From: Marinobacterium iners DSM 11526
GTDB taxonomy: Bacteria; Pseudomonadota; Gammaproteobacteria; Pseudomonadales; Balneatricaceae
Direction of reading: 5' to 3'
DNA: 64,000 bases
NCBI RefSeq assembly: GCF_900107855.1
Contig: NZ_FNRJ01000009.1
Coordinates: 91,967-155,966, forward strand
Position 1 is the first letter of the stretch, and every line of letters starts with the position of its first letter. The position numbers and the translations under genes were made by a program. Shown in pieces: positions 9,222-17,065 of the stretch. The notes beneath the pieces were generated by a model. The model did not search any database. It was not told the origin of the DNA and worked only from the letters and a program-made list of their open reading frames with translations.

Positions 9222-9666
9222 TCTGCAGCTGCAACAGCTTGAGAAGGCTCAGCTGGATGCGGTGCTCAAGCTTGATGCGACCTGTTTCGAGAGCGAGCCT
9301 TTTGCTGCTGTCTGGTGGCAGAAAGCATTGACCAGCGCCGGGGCCAGCAGCTGGATTTTGTCCTGGAAGGACCGACCGGTGGCCTATTGTTTGTTCAGCG
9401 AGATAATGGATGAAGCTGAGCTGCTACGTATAGCGGTTGATCCGCAACAACGTGGCAAGGGCTTGGCTACCGACCTGCTGCACAAGGTACAGGACGCACT
9501 GATTGAGCGAGGGATAACCCGCTTTTTCCTTGAGGTTCGTGCATCCAACCGTGCTGCACAGGCCCTTTATCATCGTTGTGGTTGGCAACCCTGCGGTCGC
9601 CGTAAAAACTACTATCCTCTGGGTGATGCGCTTGAAGACGCGCTGTTGTTCAGCCGGGAACCTTGA
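9214..9666 (+). CDS. rimI: Ribosomal protein S18 alanine N-acetyltransferase RimI
   Basis: GNAT acetyltransferase of 150 residues, the usual RimI length, that acetylates the N-terminal Ala of ribosomal protein S18. The acetyl-CoA loop is VDPQQRGKGLA, and the C-terminal part (ASNRAAQALYHRCGW then RKNYY) carries the GNAT Asn and the conserved Tyr. The GTG at 9214 was chosen; it overlaps the preceding gene by 8 bases and starts VTDLQLQQLE. The frame upstream of it lies inside the holD-like gene. Coupled translation with the psi candidate is likely. Confidence 0.88.
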   Translation: MTDLQLQQLEKAQLDAVLKLDATCFESEPFAAVWWQKALTSAGASSWILSWKDRPVAYCLFSEIMDEAELLRIAVDPQQRGKGLATDLLHKVQDALIERGITRFFLEVRASNRAAQALYHRCGWQPCGRRKNYYPLGDALEDALLFSREP

Positions 9667-9683
9667 AGCGGGAGTGAGCCGAA

Positions 9684-10352
9684 ATGAGTCTGACACAGGG
9701 ACTGATCAGTGGGGGCTGGCTCTGGGCGGCAAGCCTGGCAGCGCTGCTGGTGCTGTTGCTGGCGCTGAAGACTGCTCCCTGGTCAGTGCTGATGCAGCAG
9801 CGCCGGCTGCAACATCTTCTGTTTGGCGCAACCGTTGTATTGATGCTGATGTGGACCATGCGGGCCGGCATCTCGCCCGGGCTGGGCATTCACTTTCTCG
9901 GTATGACCACGCTGACGCTGATGTTTGGCTGGGACCTGGCCATCCTGTCCGGCACGTTGGCGTTGTTGGGCATGACCCTGATCGGGCGGGAAAGCTGGGA
10001 CACGTTGAGTGTCAATGTGCTCTGTTCAGTTGTGTTGCCGGCGCTTGCCAGTATGGCGGTACTGCGCCTGGTTGAAGCAAAACTGCCGCGCAACTTCTTT
10101 GTCTATCTGTTTCTGTGTGCCTTCTTTGGTGCCGGTGTGGCAACCGCTGTTGGCGGCATGGCGATGGCACTTCTGCTGTGGGCCGATGGTGTGTATCCCT
10201 GGGCCAAGATCTATCTGGAGTATGTGCGCTTTCTGCCGCTTATCATGTTCCCCGAAGGACTGCTGAACGGCATTATCATGACCGGCATGATGGTGTTTCA
10301 TCCTGACTGGATCCGTACATTCGACGCCCGCCATTACATTGATGAGCAATAG
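9684..10352 (+). CDS. CbiM-like integral membrane protein (energy-coupling factor permease family)
   Basis: A 222-residue membrane protein with about six to seven hydrophobic segments, beginning MSLTQGLISGGWLW. The central part (AGISPGLGIHFLGMTTLTLMFG and VGGMAMALLLW) resembles the substrate-specific component CbiM of cobalt/nickel ECF transporters and the related uncharacterised COG3235 family. It lacks the N-terminal His-rich metal loop of true CbiM, and no ATPase or CbiQ gene is adjacent, so metal transport is not established. It follows rimI by 17 bases and is convergent with the RegA-like regulator. Confidence 0.7.
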   Translation: MSLTQGLISGGWLWAASLAALLVLLLALKTAPWSVLMQQRRLQHLLFGATVVLMLMWTMRAGISPGLGIHFLGMTTLTLMFGWDLAILSGTLALLGMTLIGRESWDTLSVNVLCSVVLPALASMAVLRLVEAKLPRNFFVYLFLCAFFGAGVATAVGGMAMALLLWADGVYPWAKIYLEYVRFLPLIMFPEGLLNGIIMTGMMVFHPDWIRTFDARHYIDEQ

Positions 10353-10363
10353 CTCTACCGACG

Positions 10364-10900
10364 TCAGCGCCGCACCGGATGCTTGGCAAGCTTGCGCTGC
10401 AGAGTGCGGCGATGCATCCCCAGTGCCCGTGCCGTGGCTGAGATATTGCCTTCGTGCTCATGCAAAACTTTCTGGATATGTTCCCATTCCAGCCGGTTGA
10501 CCGACATCGGTGTGTCTGGAATGTCGCTGTTCAGCTCTGAAGCCTCTGCTTCACCTTCAAGTGCCCGCAGGATCTGATCGGCATCAGCCGGCTTGGGCAG
10601 GTAGTTATGTGCCCCCGACTTGATTGCTTCGACAGCAGTGGCAATGCTGGCATAGCCGGTCAGCACAAGAATGCGTACCTCTGAATTCAGCTGTTTGAGC
10701 TGAGGAATCAGGCACAGGCCGGATGGGCCCTCCATTTTCAGATCCACAGTGGCCAGGTCTGGTGCCTGTTGATGGGCCAGCGCAACGGCTGTTGCTACGT
10801 CGCGTGCGACCTGAACCTCGAAGCCTCTCCGGGTCATGGCACGGGCCAGTACACGGGTAAAGGCCGGGTCATCGTCCACAATCAGAAAATGTCGGGTCAT
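10364..10900 (-). CDS. regA: RegA/PrrA/RoxR-type response regulator
   Basis: Response regulator of 178 residues with receiver domain (phosphoacceptor D53, acidic pair D10-D11, Lys K103) and a Fis-type helix-turn-helix at about 150-172 (NISATARALGMHRRTLQRKL). The short receiver plus this exact type of HTH is diagnostic of the RegA/PrrA/ActR/RoxR family that controls respiratory and redox genes. Its ATG overlaps the stop of the kinase gene by 4 bases, so the two are one operon. A candidate binding site is at 12244-12268, upstream of this operon. Symbols differ between genera (regA, prrA, roxR). Confidence 0.92.
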   Translation of the reverse strand: MTRHFLIVDDDPAFTRVLARAMTRRGFEVQVARDVATAVALAHQQAPDLATVDLKMEGPSGLCLIPQLKQLNSEVRILVLTGYASIATAVEAIKSGAHNYLPKPADADQILRALEGEAEASELNSDIPDTPMSVNRLEWEHIQKVLHEHEGNISATARALGMHRRTLQRKLAKHPVRR

Positions 10901-12171
10901 ACGTCAGCTCCCTTGAATGGCTCGGGTATGATCGGCAGTTCAACTTCAGTCAGGGTGCCCCCGTCCGGGTGGCTGTAAAGGCGCACTTCACCCTGGTGTC
11001 GAGCCAGAGTGGAAGAGGTGAGAAACAGGCCAATACCCAGCCCTCGCCCCTTGGTCGTTACAAACGGTTTACCCAGTTGATCGGCCTGTTCCAGCGGTAG
11101 CCCGGGACCCTGGTCATGCACTTGCAGGAGGATACGCTCACTGTCCCAGCTCAGCGCAATCTCGATATCCTCGGGGTGGGCATCGGCCGCATTGTTGAGC
11201 AGGTTAAGCAATGCCTGTTGCAGTGTTATAGAAGCGCTCACCCTTGGTGCCGGGCCAGAAGGAAACGGGGGTATGCGGTAGCTGACTTCGGGGCGCATCA
11301 GGGTCCATTCTTCAATCACGCGCTCAAGCAGTTCGGTAACGGCGATACGGCTATGGCTGCGTTGCTGTTCTTCTTGCACGCTGCGACTCATCTGCTGCAG
11401 TCGTGCCGAGCAGGTGGCCACCTGCTGGCGCAGCAGCGCGATATCATCCTGCAGTAACGTGTCATCAGGATGATCCAGCTCCATTTCACGCAGGGTAACC
11501 TGCATGGTGGACAGCGGGGTACCCAGTTCGTGCGCAGTACCGGCGGCCAGTGTGGCCAGCGCAAGCAGCTGCTGATCACGAATATGTTGTTCACGTTCGG
11601 CCTGCAAACGCTGTTCACCGCGCTGCAGGGTCTGATGCATGCGCACGATAAACCAGCTGATCAGCAGGACGGTAAACAGAAAATTGATCCACATGCCGGT
11701 GATGTGAAGGTCATACAAATCGAAAATCCGGTGTTGGTGACCCTGTTCCAACTTCAGTACCGGTATGTAGTGGCGCAGCAGTGAGGTATAGAGCACTACC
11801 AGCATGGTGGCCATCAACAGGGTGTATCGAGCGCCAAGGGTGGCGGCGCTGACAAGCAACGGAATCAGCAGCATGAAGATGAACGGATTGGTGGCGCCAC
11901 CGCTTTGGTACAGCAGGCAGCCATAAAGCACGACATCGGCACAGAGCTGGCTGAAGAACTCCAGTTCAGTCACCGGCCAGCGCGAGTGCAGGCGTGCAAA
12001 CGTCATCACATTCAGCAGTGCCAGAGCTGCAAGAGTGGACCCAAGCAGCCATACATCCAGTGTCAGATGCAGTACAAACAGAGCGAACAGCAGAGCACCA
12101 CTCTGGGCAAAAAGCACCAGAGTACGGATATAGGTCAGTTGCAGCAGGTGGTGATGAAATCCGCTCAGCAC
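10897..12171 (-). CDS. regB: RegB/PrrB/RoxS-type redox sensor histidine kinase
   Basis: Membrane kinase of 424 residues with about six N-terminal membrane segments. The quinone-binding signature GGATNPF is at residues 91-97 (family pattern GGxxNPF). The phospho-His is H214 in AHELGTPLS, and a Cys, C254, lies exactly 40 residues after it, the same spacing as the redox-active Cys265 after H225 in Rhodobacter RegB. The ATP-binding lid includes GRGLGIGLFL. The start is assigned to a GTG at 12171; no strong ribosome binding site is seen, so an alternative start is possible. Both known redox inputs of RegB therefore appear preserved. Confidence 0.92.
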   Translation of the reverse strand: MLSGFHHHLLQLTYIRTLVLFAQSGALLFALFVLHLTLDVWLLGSTLAALALLNVMTFARLHSRWPVTELEFFSQLCADVVLYGCLLYQSGGATNPFIFMLLIPLLVSAATLGARYTLLMATMLVVLYTSLLRHYIPVLKLEQGHQHRIFDLYDLHITGMWINFLFTVLLISWFIVRMHQTLQRGEQRLQAEREQHIRDQQLLALATLAAGTAHELGTPLSTMQVTLREMELDHPDDTLLQDDIALLRQQVATCSARLQQMSRSVQEEQQRSHSRIAVTELLERVIEEWTLMRPEVSYRIPPFPSGPAPRVSASITLQQALLNLLNNAADAHPEDIEIALSWDSERILLQVHDQGPGLPLEQADQLGKPFVTTKGRGLGIGLFLTSSTLARHQGEVRLYSHPDGGTLTEVELPIIPEPFKGADV

Positions 12172-12243
12172 AGCAGCCCCGGAGGAATTACGCTAAGGTT
12201 AATGGGGCAGTATACCTGCCAACGGCACGTATGTGGTCCAGCC

Positions 12244-12268
12244 TTTGTGCGACAAAGCGTCGCACAAA
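12244..12268. promoter_or_regulatory. Candidate RegA-type operator (perfect inverted repeat)
   Basis: TTTGTGCGAC, spacer AAAGC, GTCGCACAAA: a perfect 10-5-10 inverted repeat. It contains GCGAC-N5-GTCGC, matching the GCGNC/GNCGC half-sites described for RegA/PrrA-family regulators. It lies 72 bases upstream of the regB start and 98 bases upstream of the BCCT transporter start, in the divergent gap, so it could serve both. Confidence 0.65.
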
Positions 12269-12366
12269 CGGTGACGGCCGGCAGGCTGCGACTTGCGAAA
12301 GTATAACCCGATCCAACATACTAAAAAGGTAAACGTTTCAAATCTGACCTGAGGGAGACAAACCAA

Positions 12367-13995
12367 ATGGCGGCCAATAAAGACCCCATGATCCCCGATG
12401 GTGATGTGAATCCGATCGATACCGACTACCAGATCGGTCAGGATAACATCGTTGTCAACGTAGGCCCTTTCGGCCTGGATATCCACAACCGCGTCTTTGC
12501 GATCTCCGGTCTTGCCGTGATCGCGTTCGTACTGCTTACCCTGGTTTTTCAAAGCCAGGTGGAACCGCTGTTCAGCAGCCTTCGTGGCTGGCTGACTACC
12601 AATCTGGACTGGTTTTTCATCAGTGCAGCCAACATTTTCGTGATTATCTGTCTGGTGCTGATTTTCACCCCACTTGGCCGGGTACGCCTCGGCGGGACCG
12701 AAGCCACACCGGATTACAGCTACGCCGGCTGGTTTTCCATGCTGTTTGCTGCTGGTATGGGTATCGGCTTGATGTTCTTCGGCGTTTCGGAGCCACTGTC
12801 CCACTTCAGCTCGTCCTTTGGTGGCATTAGTATCGAGAACGGAGTTCGAACCGACTGGGCGCCACTGGGGGCTGCTGGGGGGGATGCCGAATTGGCTGCG
12901 CGCTTGGGCATGGCCGCCACCATCTACCACTGGGCGCTTCACCCTTGGGCAATCTATGCCGTCATGGCACTGGGGCTGGCGTTGTTCTCCTTCAACAAGG
13001 GTCTGCCGCTGACCATCCGTTCGGTGTTCTATCCGATTCTGGGTGAGCGAGTCTGGGGTTGGCCGGGACATGTCATTGATATTCTGGCCGTGCTGGCGAC
13101 CCTGTTCGGCCTGGCTACTTCTCTGGGCTTCGGTGCCTCTCAGGCTGCATCAGGTTTGAACTATCTGTTCGGTATTCCGCTGGGCAACACGACACAGATT
13201 GTTCTGGTGATCGGGATCACCGCCATAGCGCTGGTTTCAGTACTGGCCGGTCTGGATGCCGGGGTGAAGCGACTGTCTGAAATAAACATGGTGCTGGCGG
13301 TCTTGTTACTGGCGTTCGTGATCCTCGTTGGGCCGACGCTGGCCATTGCAACCGGCTTCTTCGATAACTTGATGGCGTATCTGACCTATCTGCCGGAGCT
13401 GGCTAACCCCGTTGGGCGTGAGGACAGCAACTTTGCATCTGGCTGGACCGCGTTTTACTGGGCCTGGTGGATCTCTTGGTGTCCGTTTGTAGGCATGTTT
13501 ATCGCGCGCGTGTCCAGGGGGCGTACCGTACGCGAATTCATCATCTCGGTACTGTTGGTGCCCTCGCTGGCCTGCGTGTTGTGGATGACCGTGTTTGGTA
13601 CCACCGCTATTGACCAGGTGGTGAATGCGGGCTACGACGCCGTGGCCGACGCGGAGCTGCCGCTGCAGTTGTTCACCATGCTGGACGTATTGCCGCTGGC
13701 GCAGATCACCTCGTTCATCGCAATCATTCTGGTGGTGGTGTTCTTTATCACTTCATCCGACTCTGGCTCGCTGGTCATCGATGTAATCGCAGCCGGTGGC
13801 AAGGTGGATGCGCCGACGCCACAGCGCGTGTTCTGGTGTACGTTTGAAGGGCTGGTGGCCATTGCGTTGATTCTTGGCGGGGGGCTGGTCGCGCTGCAGG
13901 CAATGGCAGTGTCGACCGGTCTGCCGTTTACCATTGTGTTGCTGGTTGCAGCCTTCTCGATGGTGAAAGGGCTAGCCTCCGAGCCGAGGGTCTGA
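12367..13995 (+). CDS. BCCT-family betaine/choline/carnitine-type transporter
   Basis: Twelve-segment osmolyte transporter of 542 residues. The BCCT signature GMGIGLMFFGVSEP is present, as is WAWWISWCPFVGMFIARVSRGR in segment 8. The aromatic residues of the trimethylammonium box are retained (HWALHPWAIY in segment 4, about residues 187-200, and the Trp pair in segment 8), so glycine betaine, choline or a similar compound is the likely substrate. The GMGIG form is the one seen in Na+-coupled betaine carriers. The C-terminal tail is short (ends KGLASEPRV), without the long osmosensory tail of BetP. GGGAG precedes the ATG. It heads an operon with the next two genes. Confidence 0.92.
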   Translation: MAANKDPMIPDGDVNPIDTDYQIGQDNIVVNVGPFGLDIHNRVFAISGLAVIAFVLLTLVFQSQVEPLFSSLRGWLTTNLDWFFISAANIFVIICLVLIFTPLGRVRLGGTEATPDYSYAGWFSMLFAAGMGIGLMFFGVSEPLSHFSSSFGGISIENGVRTDWAPLGAAGGDAELAARLGMAATIYHWALHPWAIYAVMALGLALFSFNKGLPLTIRSVFYPILGERVWGWPGHVIDILAVLATLFGLATSLGFGASQAASGLNYLFGIPLGNTTQIVLVIGITAIALVSVLAGLDAGVKRLSEINMVLAVLLLAFVILVGPTLAIATGFFDNLMAYLTYLPELANPVGREDSNFASGWTAFYWAWWISWCPFVGMFIARVSRGRTVREFIISVLLVPSLACVLWMTVFGTTAIDQVVNAGYDAVADAELPLQLFTMLDVLPLAQITSFIAIILVVVFFITSSDSGSLVIDVIAAGGKVDAPTPQRVFWCTFEGLVAIALILGGGLVALQAMAVSTGLPFTIVLLVAAFSMVKGLASEPRV

Positions 13996-14001
13996 TTACC
14001 C

Positions 14002-15891
14002 ATGGTTGAGACGCAGCAGGCTGAACATATCGAGATACTCGACTTCCTGCGCCGTACTACTCCCTTTACGGAGCTGTCCGAGGAAACCCTGGGACAGGTT
14101 GCGGGGCAGGTTGAAGTCGCCTATTTCAAGGCGGGTAGCCAGATACTGAACTTTGGTGAAGAGATCAGTGACTGGTACATCATCCGCAGCGGTGCCGTTG
14201 AGGTGTTCCGACGTAACGGTGATCTTTACAACCGTTTGAGTGAAGGAGGTTTCTTCGGTGAGTTCGGCCTGCTGCGCAACAGGCGGGTGCGATTTCCGGT
14301 AGTGGCGCTGGAAGACACGCTGGTGTATCTGATTGCCGAGCCCCTGTTCAACGACCTGTTCGACAATAATGAAGGCTTTGCTGATATTGTTGAGGTGGAA
14401 GACCGCACCCGTCTGCGCCAGGCGGTGGCGCGGCGTGAAGATGCCAATGAGTTGATGACCTCCAGGGTTGAAACCCTGGTGAGTCGTGAGCCTGTGTGTC
14501 TGCCGGTTACGGCCACGGCGCGCGAGGCGGCCATTCGGATGACGGAAGAGGGTGTGTCGTCTCTGCTGATTCTGGATGCGAACGATGATCCCGAGCGTGA
14601 CAGCCGCATGGCGGGTATTATCACCGACAGGGATATTCGCAATCGTTTGGTCTCTCCGGGGCTGGACTACGATACGCCGGTCACCGAGATTATGACCTCC
14701 GAGCTTCGGTACGTTGAGCACTCCCAGTTCGTGTTTGAAGCGATGCTGCTGATGCTGCGCTTCAATGTGCACCACCTTCCGGTTCTGAAACACCGGCAGC
14801 CGATCGGGGTGATCGCCCTGTCCGACATCATCCGCTACGAGTCGCAGAACAGCCTGTTTGTGGTCAGCAGCATCTTCCGGGCACAGAGTGTGGAGGAGCT
14901 GGTGGCACTGAAGCAGGATGTACGCGCCTGCTTCACCCGCATGGTGAACGAGGATGCCAACTCGCGCATGATTGGCGGTGCCATGGCGGTGATCGGTCGC
15001 AGCTTCAAACAGCGTCTGCTGGAGTTGGGCGAGGCCGAACTGGGGCCGCCTCCGGTGCCCTATTGCTTTCTCGCTCTGGGCTCCATGGCGCGGGAGGAGC
15101 AGCTGATCGTGACTGATCAGGACAATGCCATGATCCTCGATAACCGCTATGATCCGCAACAGCATGAAGCCTACTTCAAGGCGCTGGCGGAGTTTGTTTG
15201 TGATGGGCTGGATGCCTGTGGCTACAGTTATTGCAGCGGCAAAATCATGGCCACCAACCCGAAATGGCGTCAGCCACTACGGGTATGGGAGCAGTACTTC
15301 ACTGAGTGGATAGACAAACCGACACCGGAGTTTTTGCTCAACAGTGCCATATTCTTCGATCTGGAGGGTGTGTGGGGCAGGACCCGTTGGGCCGAGATGC
15401 TGAATGACCTGATCCGGCGCAAAGCGAAACGCAATCCTCGCTTCCTGGCCTGTATGGCACGCAATGCACTTTTGCGTACGCCACCGCTGGGATTCTTCAA
15501 GGACTTCGTGATGGAGACCGATGGCCGGCACACCAACTCGATTAACATGAAGCGGCGCGGGACGGCACCGGTGGCAGACCTGATTCGCGTGCATGCACTG
15601 GCTGTCGGGTCTCGGGCGAGCAACTCTTTCGAGCGTCTGCGTGATGTGATCGATGCGTCGGTGATGCCCCCCGGGCGCGGGCCGGACTTGCGCGATGCGC
15701 TGGAGTTGATCTCCATGGTACGGATACGGCATCAGGCGTTGGACCTTGAAGCGGGACAGGAACCGGACAATAACGTGGAGCCGGAAAACCTGTCCGACTT
15801 CGAGCGCAAGAATCTCAAGGATGCCTTCCAAATCTTGAGCCACGCGCAGAAGTTTCTGAAATATCGTTATCAGCCAGGACGCTCGAACTGA
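14002..15891 (+). CDS. cNMP-binding / CBS / DUF294 nucleotidyltransferase-like signalling protein
   Basis: Protein of 629 residues with four parts: a cyclic-nucleotide-binding domain (about 10-130, with GGFFGEFGLL), two CBS domains (about 150-290, ending with HHLPVLKHRQPIGVIALSD), a GlnD-like nucleotidyltransferase domain DUF294 (about 310-455), and the DUF294 C-terminal helical domain. The GlnD-like motif is visible: GSMAREEQ then TDQDNAM, i.e. GS followed by DxD-type acids, so activity is possible. It starts 6 bases after the BCCT gene and overlaps the exonuclease gene by one base. In other gammaproteobacteria this family pairs with Na+/solute symporters and a DnaQ-like exonuclease; here the transporter is a BCCT. 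Confidence 0.9.
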   Translation: MVETQQAEHIEILDFLRRTTPFTELSEETLGQVAGQVEVAYFKAGSQILNFGEEISDWYIIRSGAVEVFRRNGDLYNRLSEGGFFGEFGLLRNRRVRFPVVALEDTLVYLIAEPLFNDLFDNNEGFADIVEVEDRTRLRQAVARREDANELMTSRVETLVSREPVCLPVTATAREAAIRMTEEGVSSLLILDANDDPERDSRMAGIITDRDIRNRLVSPGLDYDTPVTEIMTSELRYVEHSQFVFEAMLLMLRFNVHHLPVLKHRQPIGVIALSDIIRYESQNSLFVVSSIFRAQSVEELVALKQDVRACFTRMVNEDANSRMIGGAMAVIGRSFKQRLLELGEAELGPPPVPYCFLALGSMAREEQLIVTDQDNAMILDNRYDPQQHEAYFKALAEFVCDGLDACGYSYCSGKIMATNPKWRQPLRVWEQYFTEWIDKPTPEFLLNSAIFFDLEGVWGRTRWAEMLNDLIRRKAKRNPRFLACMARNALLRTPPLGFFKDFVMETDGRHTNSINMKRRGTAPVADLIRVHALAVGSRASNSFERLRDVIDASVMPPGRGPDLRDALELISMVRIRHQALDLEAGQEPDNNVEPENLSDFERKNLKDAFQILSHAQKFLKYRYQPGRSN

Positions 15892-16646
15892 TGTTCTATC
15901 TGGATCGGAATGCCCTGCAGGAGGAACCGGCTCGGGATGCCCAAGATCTGCAGGTGAGCGACTGGTCGGCCCGGTTTGCCGAACTGGCTCGACAGGCACG
16001 CTACCCGGCGCTGAAGGACTTTTATCAGGCGGGTGCCGTGACGCCGGATACACCGCTGAAGGACGTGCCGCTGGTGGCGATCGATTTCGAAACCACTGGG
16101 CTGGACCCCCGGAAGGGCGGCATTGTCAGTATCGGGCTGATGCCGATGAGTCTGAGCCGTATTCACTGTGCCGGTGCGCGTCATTGGGTGGTCAAGCCCC
16201 GTGCTCGGCTCAGCACTGAATCGGTGGTGGTTCATGGCATCACCCATTCAGAGATAGCGGCAGCACCTGATCTGTCCCAGATCCTGGATCAATTGCTGGA
16301 ACAGTTGCGTGGCAGAGTTGGGGTCGTGCACCATCGCGGCATCGAACGCAGCTTTCTCAATGCGGCCCTGCAGGCACGAATTGGCGAAGGAATCGAGTTC
16401 CCGGTGATTGATACCATGGAGCTTGAAGCGCGACTGCACCGTCGCAGGCCTCTTAGCCTCTGGGATCGTTTACGCGGACGCAGGCCGGTTTCAATCCGTC
16501 TGGCTCAGAGCCGCGAGCGCTATCATCTGCCTCACTATCGCCCTCATCATGCTCTGACCGACGCGCTGGCCTGTGCCGAGCTGCTGCAGGCTCAGGTTGC
16601 GGACCGGTTTTCGGTCGATACCCCAGTGGGGGAACTGTGGTGTTGA
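15891..16646 (+). CDS. DnaQ-like 3'-5' exonuclease family protein
   Basis: A 251-residue RNase H-fold exonuclease. The DEDDh residues are D65 and E67 (VAIDFETTG), H220 and D224 (HHALTDALA). The third position, where DnaQ has Asp in an HNxxFD context, is E152 in VVHHRGIERSFL; this Glu seems typical of the subfamily but differs from classical epsilon. An N-terminal extension of about 60 residues precedes the exonuclease domain. It overlaps the DUF294 gene by one base (TGATG), so production is coupled. No polymerase-binding C-terminus of epsilon is present, so a role in replication is unlikely. The real substrate is unknown. Confidence 0.88.
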   Translation: MFYLDRNALQEEPARDAQDLQVSDWSARFAELARQARYPALKDFYQAGAVTPDTPLKDVPLVAIDFETTGLDPRKGGIVSIGLMPMSLSRIHCAGARHWVVKPRARLSTESVVVHGITHSEIAAAPDLSQILDQLLEQLRGRVGVVHHRGIERSFLNAALQARIGEGIEFPVIDTMELEARLHRRRPLSLWDRLRGRRPVSIRLAQSRERYHLPHYRPHHALTDALACAELLQAQVADRFSVDTPVGELWC

Positions 16647-17065
16647 CTGACCACTGATCCAATATAAATCAACATCGGTGACTGTAATCGGTGCTGTTGC
16701 ACCGTCTGTGGCAAGTTCTGGCAATTGGATCTCGTCGTCATCGCATGAACCTGCTTAGGGGCAGCCCTGGGAATTGACTCCGGTACGCGGGCTCAGGTGG
16801 CGCCTCATTCTCTTCCCTATGATTCACCCTTGTAGTCGACATCTTGGCATAAAACCTGCTCCATTATTTTGGGTCAGGCCTAAGGTCAGACGCTCATCAA
16901 GTGGTTTTTGATAACGGTGTTTATTCCTTTCTGTATCTACAGTGGGGGAGGCACCGTTTTTTTATCCAGGATCATGAAAGTGCCATATGAAACAGGCAGA
17001 CCGCACCAGAACTCGCCACAGCTGTGCTGTACACTGGTGCAGGCCTGCTCAGTTGCGGTGCGGCA
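16647..17065. other. Noncoding gap, no recognised feature
   Basis: About 420 bases between the exonuclease gene and the convergent chemoreceptor gene. No convincing open frame with a start and ribosome binding site is seen. A weak 7-bp stem (AACGGTG 16913-16919 with CACCGTT 16952-16958, followed by seven T in all) could act as a terminator for the upstream operon, but its 32-base loop makes this doubtful. The sequence is more AT-rich than its neighbours. A small RNA cannot be excluded. Confidence 0.4.

Noticed and set aside
13900..13995. Frameshift or truncation at the BCCT C-terminus
   Set aside because: The twelve membrane segments are complete and the next gene starts 6 bases later with good coding sequence; a short tail is normal for several BCCT members.
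13996..15165. Open frame of 389 codons on the minus strand opposite the DUF294 gene
   Set aside because: The plus-strand protein has four recognisable domains; the antisense translation is His/Gln-rich and looks like a shadow.
16913..16958. Stem AACGGTG/CACCGTT with T run as a terminator or riboswitch
   Set aside because: The 32-base loop is long for a terminator and no known riboswitch core is recognisable; kept only as a remark on the gap.
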